Counted from the stretch's first letter, positions 17,378-26,424 are shown. The stretch is DNA of 64,000 nucleotides from Ruminococcus bicirculans (ex Wegman et al. 2014) (GCF_000723465.1 NZ_HF545617.1:62001-126000), one strand, 5' to 3'. The notes: generated by a model from the letters alone, not told the origin. Translations and numbers: made by a program.

Positions 17378-18559
17378 TTAGTGATGGAACAATCTTATTC
17401 CAGTGAATGCCATTGCCATGTTGTACTTGTTGCAAGTCATGATAACATGATCGTCCCTGATAGATCCGCCTGGCTCGGCAATGTAAGCCACACCGCTCTT
17501 TTTAGCCCTCTCGATGTTGTCGCCGAATGGGAAGAAAGCGTCAGAACCAAGGCAAACGCCTGTGTTCTTTGCAAGCCATTCCTTCTTTTCAGCCTCAGTG
17601 AGCACCTCAGGCTTTACCTTGAATGTGTTCTGCCATACGCCCTCAGCCAGTACATCATCATGCTCGTCAGAAATGTAAACGTCGATAGCGTTATCTCTGT
17701 CAGGACGTCTTATGTTGTCAACGAACTGAAGTCCAAGAACCTTTGGGTGCTGTCTGAGCCACCAGATGTCAGCCTTGTTTCCTGCCAGTCTTGTGCAGTG
17801 TATTCTTGACTGCTGACCTGCACCGATACCGATAGCCTGACCGTCCTTTACATAGCAAACGCTGTTAGACTGTGTGTATTTAAGTGTGATAAGTGAGATA
17901 ACAAGATCAGTTTTCTTGTCCTCAGGGATCTCCTTGTTGTCTGTCACGATATTTGTGAGCATATCGTTGTCTATTTTCAGCTCGTTTCGACCCTGTTCAA
18001 AAGTTACGCCGAAAACCTGCTTTCTCTCAATAGGTGCAGGAATATAGTTCTCATCTATCTTGATGATGTTGTATGTACCCTTTCTCTTTGACTTGAGTAT
18101 CTCAAGAGCCTCGTCAGTGTAGCCCGGTGCAATGATACCGTCAGAAACCTCTCTCTGAATCATCTTTGCAGTGCAAGCGTCACACTCGTCAGAAAGTGCG
18201 ATAAAATCGCCGTATGATGACATTCTGTCAGCACCTCTTGCTCTCGCATAAGCGCTTGCAAGTGGAGTAAGCTCGCCCAGATCGTCAACAAAATATATCT
18301 TCTTTTCGACCTCGCTCAAAGGCTTGCCGATAGCAGCGCCCGCAGGTGAAACGTGCTTGAAAGAAGTTGCCGCACACATACCTGTTGCCTTTTTAAGCTC
18401 TCTTACCAACTGCCAGCCGTTGAATGCGTCAAGCAGATTGATGTAACCGGGCTTGCCGTTGAGTACCTCGATAGGGAGATCCTTGCCATCCTCCATAAAT
18501 ACTCTTGACGGCTTCTGATTAGGGTTGCAGCCGTATTTCAAAAGCATTTCATTTGCCAT
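17378..18559 (-). CDS. purH: Stand-alone AICAR transformylase (eukaryote-like PurH C-terminal domain)
   Basis: A 393-residue protein that covers only the AICAR transformylase part of PurH, lacking the N-terminal MGS-like IMP cyclohydrolase domain. It formylates AICAR with 10-formyl-THF to FAICAR. The substrate and catalytic segments are SFKHVSPAGAAIG (Lys-His pair), YARARGADRMSSYGDFIALS, REVSDGIIAPGY, KYTQSNSVCYVKDGQAIG, GAGQQSRIHCTRLAG and the C-terminal RLFHH. The wording KHVSPAGAA and the ending RLFHH match the vertebrate ATIC sequence as I recall it, not the usual bacterial KHTNPCG form. The missing cyclohydrolase is supplied by the PurO-like gene 1.1 kb upstream in the same operon. Confidence 0.93.
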   Translation of the reverse strand: MANEMLLKYGCNPNQKPSRVFMEDGKDLPIEVLNGKPGYINLLDAFNGWQLVRELKKATGMCAATSFKHVSPAGAAIGKPLSEVEKKIYFVDDLGELTPLASAYARARGADRMSSYGDFIALSDECDACTAKMIQREVSDGIIAPGYTDEALEILKSKRKGTYNIIKIDENYIPAPIERKQVFGVTFEQGRNELKIDNDMLTNIVTDNKEIPEDKKTDLVISLITLKYTQSNSVCYVKDGQAIGIGAGQQSRIHCTRLAGNKADIWWLRQHPKVLGLQFVDNIRRPDRDNAIDVYISDEHDDVLAEGVWQNTFKVKPEVLTEAEKKEWLAKNTGVCLGSDAFFPFGDNIERAKKSGVAYIAEPGGSIRDDHVIMTCNKYNMAMAFTGIRLFHH

Positions 18560-18590
18560 AATTTTTACCTCCTGTTTATATGAATAAGCC

Positions 18591-19124
18591 TTAGTTCATT
18601 GCAAATATTGCCACTCCTGCCATTACTGCCACAAGCAGTACCGCAGCGAATGAGATATAGAAAAGCAGTATGAGCTTGCCCTTGCTTTTCTCCTTAACGT
18701 CCCACTTCTTCGAGGGGATACTAGGTCTTGTCACACCCATTATTATCGGCATGATGAGCAGATATCCAAGCATACCGAGTATAAGGTTTATGCTCGGCGT
18801 ATCGTCCATATTCTTCATGAGCAGAAAAATAGGTATCACAATAAGAATGTGCGCCAGCACCATGAATACTCGCCATATCCTGCGCTGTTTTATCTTTTTG
18901 TCCCTTATGCCGTTGAGTTCTTCCTCAGAAGCTTTTCTCTTTAGAAATTCTTCCTGCCTGAGCCTTACTTCTTCAAGCTTCGCCTCATCAACTATCTTGA
19001 CCGTCCTGGTGCCGTCGTCAATGTAGTTCTGAGTGCCGCAGTAAGGGCAGTAGACGATCTTCTTATCGTCCTCTATCGTTATTTCACCGCCGCAGTTTTT
19101 GCACTGAAGTGCGATAAGTTCCAA
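18591..19124 (-). CDS. Zinc-ribbon membrane protein (paralogue 2)
   Basis: A 177-residue protein starting at TTG 19124 behind a GGGGGGAG ribosome site. The N terminus is a zinc ribbon, CKNCGG and CPYCG (residues 8-31), followed by DDGTRTVKIVDEAKLEE and a charged, helical stretch, then four predicted membrane segments between about residues 85 and 177. It is a clear paralogue of the gene immediately upstream (shared order of MEL-AL-C-CGGE, YCG-Q, DDG-R and DEA-L-E). The ribbon should face the cytoplasm. I do not know the function; it interrupts the purine genes and may be co-transcribed with them. Confidence 0.8.
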   Translation of the reverse strand: MELIALQCKNCGGEITIEDDKKIVYCPYCGTQNYIDDGTRTVKIVDEAKLEEVRLRQEEFLKRKASEEELNGIRDKKIKQRRIWRVFMVLAHILIVIPIFLLMKNMDDTPSINLILGMLGYLLIMPIIMGVTRPSIPSKKWDVKEKSKGKLILLFYISFAAVLLVAVMAGVAIFAMN

Positions 19125-19139
19125 CTTGCTCCCCCCTGA

Positions 19140-19637
19140 CTATTTGATGAAACGTAAGTAAAGCTTGCCCACTCCGAAGAATATCGCAGTGAACGTGATG
19201 TAGAAAAGCACCGCAGTTTTTATCCTGCCCATGCCCCCAGCGTTCCTCGGTTTAATAAGCGCCATTATCACAGGCAGAGCCACCCATAAGCATATGGAAG
19301 CGATTATTGCAAATACAGACTGATACATCACCGCACCGCTGAATACAAGCGTGAATATAACGTGCAAAACGATGCAAGCTATTATCCACCCCTGCTTCTG
19401 TGAAGCGTTCTTGTATCTGCCGCTCGCCTCCTCGTCACGAAGCTTCTGGTCAAAGTCTGATACCTCTTTATTGAGCTTTATCTCTTTGAGCCTTGCTTCG
19501 TCAATGACGTTTATTATCCTGTTTCCGTCATCGAGCAGTATCTGCGATCCGCAGTATTTGCAGAACGTCTTTTTCTGTCCCTCGTGAACTTCAAGCTCGC
19601 CGCCGCATTTGGGACATTTTAATGCAACTAACTCCAT
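19140..19637 (-). CDS. Zinc-ribbon membrane protein (paralogue 1)
   Basis: A 165-residue protein with a four-cysteine zinc ribbon at residues 8-31 (CPKCGG and CKYCG), the segment LDDGNRIINVIDEARLKEIKLN, a charged helix and three to four membrane segments at about 82-160. It is 15 bases upstream of its paralogue, so the pair arose by tandem duplication. ATG 19637 has AGGAG about 10 bases upstream. The position inside the pur operon is seen; any role in metal or nucleotide homeostasis would be guesswork. Confidence 0.8.
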   Translation of the reverse strand: MELVALKCPKCGGELEVHEGQKKTFCKYCGSQILLDDGNRIINVIDEARLKEIKLNKEVSDFDQKLRDEEASGRYKNASQKQGWIIACIVLHVIFTLVFSGAVMYQSVFAIIASICLWVALPVIMALIKPRNAGGMGRIKTAVLFYITFTAIFFGVGKLYLRFIK

Positions 19638-19669
19638 TTTTTCTATACTCCTGCTTCGCTTTAGGGATA

Positions 19670-20386
19670 TTACTTGCTGTACTTATTTATAACCTTAGAA
19701 ACAGCCTTGCCGCTTGCGATATCAATGTATCTTACAAACAGCGATACCTTGTTGTCCTCGTTGAGCGCTTCCCAAAGCTTGCCCGTGAACTCCTCGATAT
19801 CGTTAGGTATCTCCACCTTCTTAGGCTCGCCCTCAAAGCTTGGCAGAGGATTGCCGTCACCCATGTAAGTGTGAATAAAATGACCCACGCCGTCAAGAGG
19901 GTTGGTGTATGTGTAAGTAAATCTCTCGCAGCAGTCAGGGTTTCCGTCAGCGGACTTGAGTATGCTCATAGCATAATTATATGCGCCGTTCTCAACGTGC
20001 ATGATACCTGAAATACGAGGAGTGTAGTTTGGAGCGTCGTCCTCATACTCTCTCGTCCTCAGAGATTGCTCAAAAGTCTGCTGCTTGTCCATAAGCTCAT
20101 AAATAGTGTCCGTCTGATCGCCGTTTGTAACGATAGTCTTGTTTCCAAGCACACGAACAGGGGAGTATATAATAAGGTGTGGGTCAGAAAGCTTGCTAGG
20201 GTCAGCAGCTTCTGTCTTGATGCCGTCCTCAGTTTCCGTGAAAACTCTGTTTCTGGAATTAACACTTCTGCCCATGATAAAATAAGCCGTTACCGCACTC
20301 TTTCCGTCAGCAGACTTGCCTATAACTATTCCTCTGCCCGGATATGAGTTGCTTTTAAGCTCGTCATAAATATTAAGGGTCTTCAT
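19670..20386 (-). CDS. purO: PurO-type IMP cyclohydrolase
   Basis: A 238-residue protein resembling the archaeal IMP cyclohydrolase family (PurO), which closes FAICAR to IMP. Family features are the N-terminal YPGRGIVIGKSADGKSAVTAYFIMGRS, SRNRVF, LIIYSPVRV, TNGDQTDTIYE and DAPNYTPRISG. ATG 20386 has GGAGGAC spaced 8 bases; the longer frame to 20425 runs into purN. Since the AICAR transformylase in this operon has no cyclohydrolase domain, this enzyme completes the last step. The bifunctional bacterial PurH is thus replaced by two separate proteins. Confidence 0.9.
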   Translation of the reverse strand: MKTLNIYDELKSNSYPGRGIVIGKSADGKSAVTAYFIMGRSVNSRNRVFTETEDGIKTEAADPSKLSDPHLIIYSPVRVLGNKTIVTNGDQTDTIYELMDKQQTFEQSLRTREYEDDAPNYTPRISGIMHVENGAYNYAMSILKSADGNPDCCERFTYTYTNPLDGVGHFIHTYMGDGNPLPSFEGEPKKVEIPNDIEEFTGKLWEALNEDNKVSLFVRYIDIASGKAVSKVINKYSK

Positions 20387-20408
20387 ATCTTGTCCTCCAT
20401 AATTTTTC

Positions 20409-21041
20409 TCAGTCTTTAAGGTCAACGTAAGCCTTGCCGTCCTTAATGCTTATCCTGTCCTCGCAGAACAGCGAAACCGCCTTAGGCAAAAGCTTCCATT
20501 CAACGTTTTCCATTATCTTCTTCTGTAAACTCTCAGGCGTTTCGTCATTGGCTACATCTACAGCGCCCTGCAAAATTATCGCTCCGGCGTCAGCCTTTTC
20601 GTTTACAAAATGTATAGTCGCACCCGATACCTTTACACCGTATTCCAAAGCCTTTTCATGAACTCTAAGCCCATAAAAGCCCTCGCCACAGAATGACGGT
20701 ATCAGTGCAGGGTGAACGTTTATTATTCTGTAAGGATAAGCCTTTGTGACGCATTCGTCAAGAATTATCATAAATCCAGCCAGCACAATAAGGTCAGCAC
20801 CTTGTCTGTTAAGCTCAGCCAGAATAGCCTCGCTGTAACTCTTGCTGTCAGCATATTCCTTTCTCGGAATAACGACAGTGCCGATACCTGCATTTTTCGC
20901 CCTCTCCAGAGCATAAGCACCCTCCTTCGAGGATATGACGCAGGTTATCTTGCCGTTTTTTATAATGCCGCTTTTTTCAGCGTCAATAAGCGCCTGTAGG
21001 TTTGTTCCGCCGCCCGAAACAAGAACGCATATCTTCTTCAT
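20409..21041 (-). CDS. purN: Phosphoribosylglycinamide formyltransferase PurN
   Basis: A 210-residue folate-dependent GAR transformylase. The motifs GGGTNLQALID (residues about 10-20), PRKEY, LAGFMIIL and INVHPALIPSF around the catalytic Asn-His pair, and GATIHFVNEKADAGAIILQ are all present. It formylates GAR using 10-formyl-THF. ATG 21041 has only a weak AAAGAGAT site 12 bases after the purM stop, in keeping with coupling. Length is close to the family mean. Confidence 0.96.
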   Translation of the reverse strand: MKKICVLVSGGGTNLQALIDAEKSGIIKNGKITCVISSKEGAYALERAKNAGIGTVVIPRKEYADSKSYSEAILAELNRQGADLIVLAGFMIILDECVTKAYPYRIINVHPALIPSFCGEGFYGLRVHEKALEYGVKVSGATIHFVNEKADAGAIILQGAVDVANDETPESLQKKIMENVEWKLLPKAVSLFCEDRISIKDGKAYVDLKD

Positions 21042-21053
21042 ATCTCTTTACCC

Positions 21054-22094
21054 TTAGCAGATGATAACGCCCATGTCAGAGTCAACAAGCTCGCCCAGAA
21101 CGTAAGCTTCTTCGCCTGCCGCCTTGATAGCTTCGATAGCCTTGTCAGCGTCAGCCTTGTCAACAACAACTGTCATACCAACGCCCATGTTGAATGTGTT
21201 GAACATATCTCTCTCAGGAATGTTTCCTGTCTTTGCGATAACGTCGAAAATAGGAAGCACCTGAACGTCGCTTCTTGCTATCTTAACAGAAAGACCGCTT
21301 GGAAGTGAACGTGGAATGTTCTCATAGAATCCACCACCTGTGATGTGAGATATAGCCTTTACCTTAACAGAGTCAAGCAGGCTCATAACAGCCTTTACAT
21401 ATATCTTTGTAGGTGTGAGCAGTGTCTCGCCAAGTGTCTTGCCAAGCTCGTCATAGTGAACGGAAAGAGTCTTTTCGTCAACGCTGAATACCTTTCTTAC
21501 CAGTGAGAAGCCGTTTGAGTGAACACCGCTTGACTTGATAGCTATCATAACGTCCCCGGCCTTCTGAGTGCTTGGGTCAAGTATCTTGTCCTTGTCAACA
21601 ACGCCAACAGAGAAGCCTGCAAGGTCATATTCGTCAACAGGGTAGAAACCAGGCATCTCAGCCGTTTCGCCACCGATAAGCGCACAGCCTGACTGTACAC
21701 AGCCCTCTGCTACGCCAGAAACTATCTGAGCTATCTTCTCAGGATAGTTCTTGCCAACAGCGATGTAGTCAAGGAAAAACTGTGGCTTTGCACCGCAGCA
21801 GATAATGTCGTTTACGCACATTGCCACGCAGTCGATACCAACTGTGTCATGCTTGTCCATAAGAAAAGCTATCTTGAGCTTTGTGCCAACGCCGTCTGTG
21901 CCTGAAACGAGAACAGGCTTTGTGATACCTGTCATGTCAAGCTCAAACAGACCGCCGAAGCCGCCGATGCCACTGAGAACACCGCTCGTCATGGTCCTTG
22001 CAACGTGCTGCTTCATAAGCTCAACTGCCTTGTAGCCTGCCGTTACGTCAACGCCTGCTTCCTTGTAGCTGTTTGAAAAACTGTTTGTATTCAT
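21054..22094 (-). CDS. purM: Phosphoribosylformylglycinamidine cyclo-ligase PurM (AIR synthetase)
   Basis: A 346-residue enzyme converting FGAM to AIR with ATP. It shows the N-terminal [43 protein letters not shown], the [11 protein letters not shown] segment, [13 protein letters not shown] and [13 protein letters not shown], all standard for AIRS. Start at ATG 22094, 22 bases after the purF stop. Nothing unusual in length or residues. Confidence 0.97.
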   Translation of the reverse strand: MNTNSFSNSYKEAGVDVTAGYKAVELMKQHVARTMTSGVLSGIGGFGGLFELDMTGITKPVLVSGTDGVGTKLKIAFLMDKHDTVGIDCVAMCVNDIICCGAKPQFFLDYIAVGKNYPEKIAQIVSGVAEGCVQSGCALIGGETAEMPGFYPVDEYDLAGFSVGVVDKDKILDPSTQKAGDVMIAIKSSGVHSNGFSLVRKVFSVDEKTLSVHYDELGKTLGETLLTPTKIYVKAVMSLLDSVKVKAISHITGGGFYENIPRSLPSGLSVKIARSDVQVLPIFDVIAKTGNIPERDMFNTFNMGVGMTVVVDKADADKAIEAIKAAGEEAYVLGELVDSDMGVIIC

Positions 22095-22116
22095 GATAAA
22101 ATATCCTTTCAGTTAT

Positions 22117-23541
22117 TTACTTCTTTTCCGATATCTTCGATTCAAATTTGTCCTTAGGCATATCCTTAGGAACTTCGATAGGGTATTTCTCTGTAAAGCA
22201 GCCTACGCAGAAATCACACTTTGAATTTCCCGCAAGCTTTTTAACGCTTTCAACACTGAGATATCCCAAGCTGTCTGCACCGATATATTCGCATATTTCT
22301 TCATTGGTCATCTTGCAGGCGATAAGATTTTCCTTGCTGTCTATATCCGTTCCGAAATAGCATGGTGCGATGAATGCAGGGGAGGAGATACGAACGTGAA
22401 CTTCCTTTGCACCTGCGTCCCTCAGCAGCTTGACTATACGTCCCGAAGTCGTTCCTCTGACGATACTGTCGTCTATCATAACGACCCTCTTGCCCTTAAC
22501 AGTGCTTGAAATAGCGTTGAGCTTTATCTTGACGGAGTTTGTCCTCTCTGTCTGGCTAGGCTGAATGAACGTCCTGCCTATGTATCTGTTCTTGATAAAT
22601 CCAATGCCGTATGGTATGCCGCTTTCCTGAGAAAATCCCAGCGCAGCGTCAAGTCCCGAGTCAGGCACGCCTATGACGATATCAGCGTCAACAGGGTGTT
22701 CTCTCCAAAGATATTTTCCTGCCCTGAGCCTTGCCATGTGAACGCTCGACCCCTCTATAACAGAGTCAGGTCTGGCAAAATATACATATTCAAATACGCA
22801 TATAGTACCCTTTTTACCGCAGTGAGTTGTGATAGAGTTCACACCGTTTTTGTCAATAACTATCATTTCACCTGGTTTAAGATCTCTTATGTATTCAGCG
22901 CCGATGCTGTCAAAAGCACAGGTCTCCGACGCTACCACATAGCCGTCGTCTATCTTTCCGAGGCAAAGGGGTCTGAAGCCGTCAGGATCTCTCGCCGCAA
23001 TAAGCTTTGTCGGCGACATAACGAGCAGCGAATACGCACCCTTTATCCTGTACATAGCCTTTTCAAGCGCCGCCTGTATAGACGGTTCTCTAAGACGTTC
23101 CTCGGTTATGGCGTATGATATGACCTCAGTATCATTTGTGCTGTGGAATATCATGCCCTTGTTTTCATATTGCTCTCTGAGTTCTCTTGCGTTAGTAAGA
23201 TTTCCGTTGTGAGCGATAGCCATAGGACCCTTTATGTGACGAACAACAAGCGGCTGAGCGTTTGAAGCATTGCAGTTGCCTGTGGTCGAATATCTCACAT
23301 GACCTATAGCAATATTGCCCTTGCCGAGCCGTTCGAGAGTTTCTTTGTCAAAAACCTGATTGACAAGACCCACGTCCTTGTGATAGCTGAACACGCCGTC
23401 GTCGTTTACAACGATACCGCAGCTCTCCTGACCTCTGTGCTGTAAAGCGTAAAGAGATACATAAGTCTGAGCCGCAACATCGCTTGTCTTGTTAGTATAA
23501 ATGCCGAAAACGCCGCATTCTTCATGGATACCTGTTACCAA
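22117..23541 (-). CDS. purF: Amidophosphoribosyltransferase PurF
   Basis: A 474-residue enzyme of the first committed purine step, making phosphoribosylamine from PRPP and glutamine. The start is a TTG preceded by GGAAGGG. The first eight residues (MVTGIHEE) look like a propeptide removed to expose Cys9 of CGVFGIY, the glutaminase nucleophile. The glutaminase domain contains LQHRGQES, GHVRYSTTG and NGNL; the phosphoribosyltransferase loop is VVMIDDSIVRGTTSGRIV. Four cysteines near the end (CDFCVGC and the earlier Cys in NLIACKM) suggest the iron-sulfur cluster of Bacillus-type PurF. A diverged paralogue lies immediately upstream. Confidence 0.95.
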   Translation of the reverse strand: MVTGIHEECGVFGIYTNKTSDVAAQTYVSLYALQHRGQESCGIVVNDDGVFSYHKDVGLVNQVFDKETLERLGKGNIAIGHVRYSTTGNCNASNAQPLVVRHIKGPMAIAHNGNLTNARELREQYENKGMIFHSTNDTEVISYAITEERLREPSIQAALEKAMYRIKGAYSLLVMSPTKLIAARDPDGFRPLCLGKIDDGYVVASETCAFDSIGAEYIRDLKPGEMIVIDKNGVNSITTHCGKKGTICVFEYVYFARPDSVIEGSSVHMARLRAGKYLWREHPVDADIVIGVPDSGLDAALGFSQESGIPYGIGFIKNRYIGRTFIQPSQTERTNSVKIKLNAISSTVKGKRVVMIDDSIVRGTTSGRIVKLLRDAGAKEVHVRISSPAFIAPCYFGTDIDSKENLIACKMTNEEICEYIGADSLGYLSVESVKKLAGNSKCDFCVGCFTEKYPIEVPKDMPKDKFESKISEKK

Positions 23542-23546
23542 TTAAA

Positions 23547-24968
23547 TCATTCCCTTCCGTTCCAGCAGTAGGTGCAAAGCTCACAGCTTGGCAGACCCAC
23601 GGCCTTTACAGTGCCTTCAAGCGACTGGAATTCAACAGAGGTAAGTTTAAGTCTCCTGCATATCTCGTCCCTGAGGAGCTTGCCACGCTCAGTGCTTGAA
23701 TCGCTGTATTCTTCAATGTATTTAACTCCCTCGATACCCTCGTTCTCATCAATGATCTGTCTTGCGATAAGTTCAAGTTCCGAGGTGCTGCGTGAAAAGT
23801 TAAGATACTTGCAGCCATACATGATAGGAGGACAGGCTGATCTCATGTGGACTTCCTTTGCACCGTTCTCATAAAGAAACTCAACAGTTTCCCTCATCTG
23901 AGTTCCTCTGACGATACTGTCGTCAACGAACAGAAGCTTCTTGCCCTCGATAAGTTCGTGAACAGGTATAAGCTTCATCTTCGCAACTCTGTTTCTCATA
24001 GACTGGCTTGTTGGCATAAAGCTTCTGGGCCATGTAGGAGTGTACTTAATGAACGGTCTTGCAAAAGGTATGCCGCTTTTGTTTGCATATCCTATAGCGT
24101 GAGGAACGCCCGAATCAGGTATTCCGCAAACGAAATCAACGTCAGGGAGCCTGCCGTTTTTCATATCGTTCTCCGCCATTATCTCGCCGTTGCGTGTTCG
24201 CATAAGCTCCACGTTCACGCCCTCATAGCAAGCGGTAGGGTAGCCGTAATAAGTCCAAAGGAAAGTGCAGATCTTTTTCTTGTCTGTACCTTCGCTGAGG
24301 ATATTGTAGCCGTCCTTGGTTATCTCAGTTATCTCTCCCGCCTTTAGTTCGTGACAGGTGGAGTATCCAAGCTTCTGATATGCAAATGATTCAAAAGAAA
24401 AGCAATATCCGTCAGAACGCTGTCCTATTATAATAGGAAGCCGTCCGTCCTTATCTCTGGCAACGATCATCGACTTGTCTGTCATTATTGCAAGTGACAT
24501 CGTGCCTTCTATCTTGTCCTGTGCGTATCTTATGCCGTCAACAAAGCTGTCCTTCTGTGCGATCAGCGCACCGATAAGCCCTGCGGAATTGATAGCGCCG
24601 CTGCTCATTGTTTCAAAGTTTGCGCAGCCCTTTTCAAGCAGTTCGTCAGCCAGTTTAGCGGCATTTTGTATTACACCGATAGAACACACTGCGTAAAGTC
24701 CTAACTTCGAGCGTACCATTATCGGCTGAGGATCTGTGTCGCTTATGCAGCCGATACAGATGTTTCCTCTCATTTTGTCAACGTCTTTTTCAAATTTAGT
24801 ACGAAATGGTGAGTTTTCAATGCTGTGAATATTTCTCTGAAAGCCAAGCTCAGGGGAGAATGAAGTCATTCCGCCCCGCCTTGTGCCTAAGTGTGAATGA
24901 TAGTCGGTCCCGAAGAAAACGTCCTGAATACAGTCATTAGCTGAAACAGCTCCGAAAAAACCGCCCAT
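23547..24968 (-). CDS. PurF paralogue lacking the glutaminase nucleophile
   Basis: A 473-residue protein aligned along its whole length with PurF. It starts MGGFFGAV, where active PurF has M-C-G-x-F-G after processing, so the N-terminal nucleophilic cysteine is glycine and no propeptide exists. The DSIVRGTQMRETVEFLYENGAKEV PRPP loop and IPDSGVPHAIGYANKSGIPF are intact, and the C terminus keeps cysteines (CELCTYCWNG). It therefore may be an ammonia-dependent transferase, a regulatory partner of the PurF encoded 6 bases downstream, or a pseudoenzyme. Such paired genes are, as I recall, found in other Clostridia. No frameshift is seen, so it is not a pseudogene. Confidence 0.85.
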   Translation of the reverse strand: MGGFFGAVSANDCIQDVFFGTDYHSHLGTRRGGMTSFSPELGFQRNIHSIENSPFRTKFEKDVDKMRGNICIGCISDTDPQPIMVRSKLGLYAVCSIGVIQNAAKLADELLEKGCANFETMSSGAINSAGLIGALIAQKDSFVDGIRYAQDKIEGTMSLAIMTDKSMIVARDKDGRLPIIIGQRSDGYCFSFESFAYQKLGYSTCHELKAGEITEITKDGYNILSEGTDKKKICTFLWTYYGYPTACYEGVNVELMRTRNGEIMAENDMKNGRLPDVDFVCGIPDSGVPHAIGYANKSGIPFARPFIKYTPTWPRSFMPTSQSMRNRVAKMKLIPVHELIEGKKLLFVDDSIVRGTQMRETVEFLYENGAKEVHMRSACPPIMYGCKYLNFSRSTSELELIARQIIDENEGIEGVKYIEEYSDSSTERGKLLRDEICRRLKLTSVEFQSLEGTVKAVGLPSCELCTYCWNGRE

Positions 24969-24973
24969 AGATA

Positions 24974-25690
24974 TTATTCTCCCATTACTCTCTTTATCAT
25001 CTCATGGTAAGCCTCTTCAACGCCGCCCATGTCTCTTCTGAATCTGTCCTTGTCGAGCTTCTCATGTGTCTTAGAATCCCAGAAACGGCAAGTATCAGGT
25101 GAGATCTCGTCAGCAAGAAGTATCTTTCCGTGGAATCTGCCGAACTCGATCTTGAAGTCGATAAGGTCAATGCCGATGTTCTTGAAGAAGCCAAGCATGA
25201 ACTCATTTACCTTGAAAGCATACTTTGTGATATCCTCGATCTCTTCCTCAGTAGCAAGACCAAGACCAAGAGCATAATACTTGTTGATGAATGGGTCGCC
25301 AAGCTCGTCGCACTTGTAGCTGAACTCAAGTGTAGGCTGCTTGAGCTTTGTGCCTTCCTCGATACCGAGCTTCTTTGAGAAGCTTCCTGCTGCAACGTTT
25401 CTTACGATAACTTCCAGCGGAACGATCTCGACCTTCTTAACGATAGTCTCTCTGTCAGAGATCTCCTCAACAAGATGAGTAGGGATACCCTCTTTTTCAA
25501 GAAGCTTGAACATATAGTTTGTCATTTTGTTATTGATAGCACCCTTGCCAACGATAGTGCCTTTCTTCTCGCCGTTGAAAGCAGTAGCGTCGTCCTTGTA
25601 ATCAACGATAACAAGATCAGGGTCGTTAGTAGCGAATACTTTCTTAGCCTTGCCCTCATAGAGCTGTTCTGTCTTTACAATGTTTTCCAT
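24974..25690 (-). CDS. purC: SAICAR synthetase PurC
   Basis: A 238-residue enzyme joining aspartate to CAIR in an ATP-dependent step to make SAICAR. Signatures: [45 protein letters not shown] region, and [33 protein letters not shown] 25690 has GGAGG with a 9-base gap. It lies between purE and the PurF paralogue, separated from purE by 167 bases that carry a TGTAGGGG repeat. Confidence 0.97.
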   Translation of the reverse strand: MENIVKTEQLYEGKAKKVFATNDPDLVIVDYKDDATAFNGEKKGTIVGKGAINNKMTNYMFKLLEKEGIPTHLVEEISDRETIVKKVEIVPLEVIVRNVAAGSFSKKLGIEEGTKLKQPTLEFSYKCDELGDPFINKYYALGLGLATEEEIEDITKYAFKVNEFMLGFFKNIGIDLIDFKIEFGRFHGKILLADEISPDTCRFWDSKTHEKLDKDRFRRDMGGVEEAYHEMIKRVMGE

Positions 25691-25764
25691 AGATTTATTC
25701 CTCCATAAAATTATTTACATTATTTATATGATATACCGAAAACATATCCACTGCCGTTTTAATA

Positions 25765-25787
25765 TGTAGGGGCGAACATCGTTCGCC
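25765..25787. repeat. TGTAGGGG repeat, type A (between purE and purC)
   Basis: TGTAGGGG followed by the imperfect palindrome GGCGAACATCGTTCGCC. Same core as the copies at 27360 and, inverted, 42805. It lies in the 167-base gap between purE and purC; in RNA the core would form a GCGAAC/GTTCGC hairpin. Confidence 0.75.
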
Positions 25788-25857
25788 TGCCGACAGCAGA
25801 ACTTCCCCGATATATCAAATATAACATACAGCCGAGCTATATGTCTGTATCAAAAAA

Positions 25858-26355
25858 TCAAAGCGCAGCAAGCTTGTCTTGTAAAGCTTTGTCCTTAGCC
25901 ACAACACCGTCTATCATATCCTGCTTAGCCTTTTCAAGCTTCTCAGCCAGACCCTCGTCAGAAAGAGCAAGCATCTGAATAGCAAGTATAGCAGCGTTCT
26001 TAGCGCCGTCAACTGCGACAGTGGCAACAGGGATACCACTAGGCATCTGAACGGTAGCAAGCAGAGCGTCCATGCCGTCGAAGTTAGCACCCTTGCAAGG
26101 AATACCGATAACAGGAAGCGTTGTGTGACCTGCAATAACTCCCGCAAGATGAGCCGCCATTCCGGCAGCGCAGATTATAACTCCAAAGCCGTTTTCCTTA
26201 GCCTTGTCAGCAAAATCGCTTGCAAGCGCAGGCGTTCTGTGAGCAGACATAACGTGACATTCGTAAGGAACACCATAAGCCTTAAGTTCAGCAACAGCCT
26301 TGCTGACAACAGGAAAATCGCTGTCAGAACCCATTATTACCGCAACTTTTTTCAT
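25858..26355 (-). CDS. purE: N5-carboxyaminoimidazole ribonucleotide mutase PurE (class I)
   Basis: A 165-residue protein of class I PurE, which converts N5-CAIR to CAIR. The motifs MGSDSDFPVVSKAV, VMSAHRTPALASDFA, CAAGMAAHLAGVIAGHTTLPVIG and IPCKG..FDGMDALLATVQMPSG are seen. It is the first gene of the pur cluster, with TTGGAGG 9 bases before the ATG. Directly upstream lies an intrinsic terminator and a 300-base leader, which suggest attenuation of the whole operon. No purK is present in the window. Confidence 0.97.
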   Translation of the reverse strand: MKKVAVIMGSDSDFPVVSKAVAELKAYGVPYECHVMSAHRTPALASDFADKAKENGFGVIICAAGMAAHLAGVIAGHTTLPVIGIPCKGANFDGMDALLATVQMPSGIPVATVAVDGAKNAAILAIQMLALSDEGLAEKLEKAKQDMIDGVVAKDKALQDKLAAL

Positions 26356-26394
26356 AAATTTATACCTCCAAGTAAAACAAAAAATTACAAATAA

Positions 26395-26422
26395 AAAACT
26401 GCAACAATGGCGTTGCAGTTTT
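26395..26422 (-). terminator. Terminator in the purE leader
   Basis: An 11-base-pair stem (AAAACTGCAAC with GTTGCAGTTTT) and a 6-base loop; on the minus strand it is followed by AGTTTTTTATTTG. It lies 40 bases before purE and 3 bases after a small ORF. It can act as attenuator for purE or as terminator of the small ORF. Confidence 0.82.
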
Positions 26423-26424
26423 AG

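Noticed and set aside
23547-24968. PurF paralogue as pseudogene
   Set aside because: Open frame of full length with intact PRPP loop and good ribosome site; treated as a functional paralogue.
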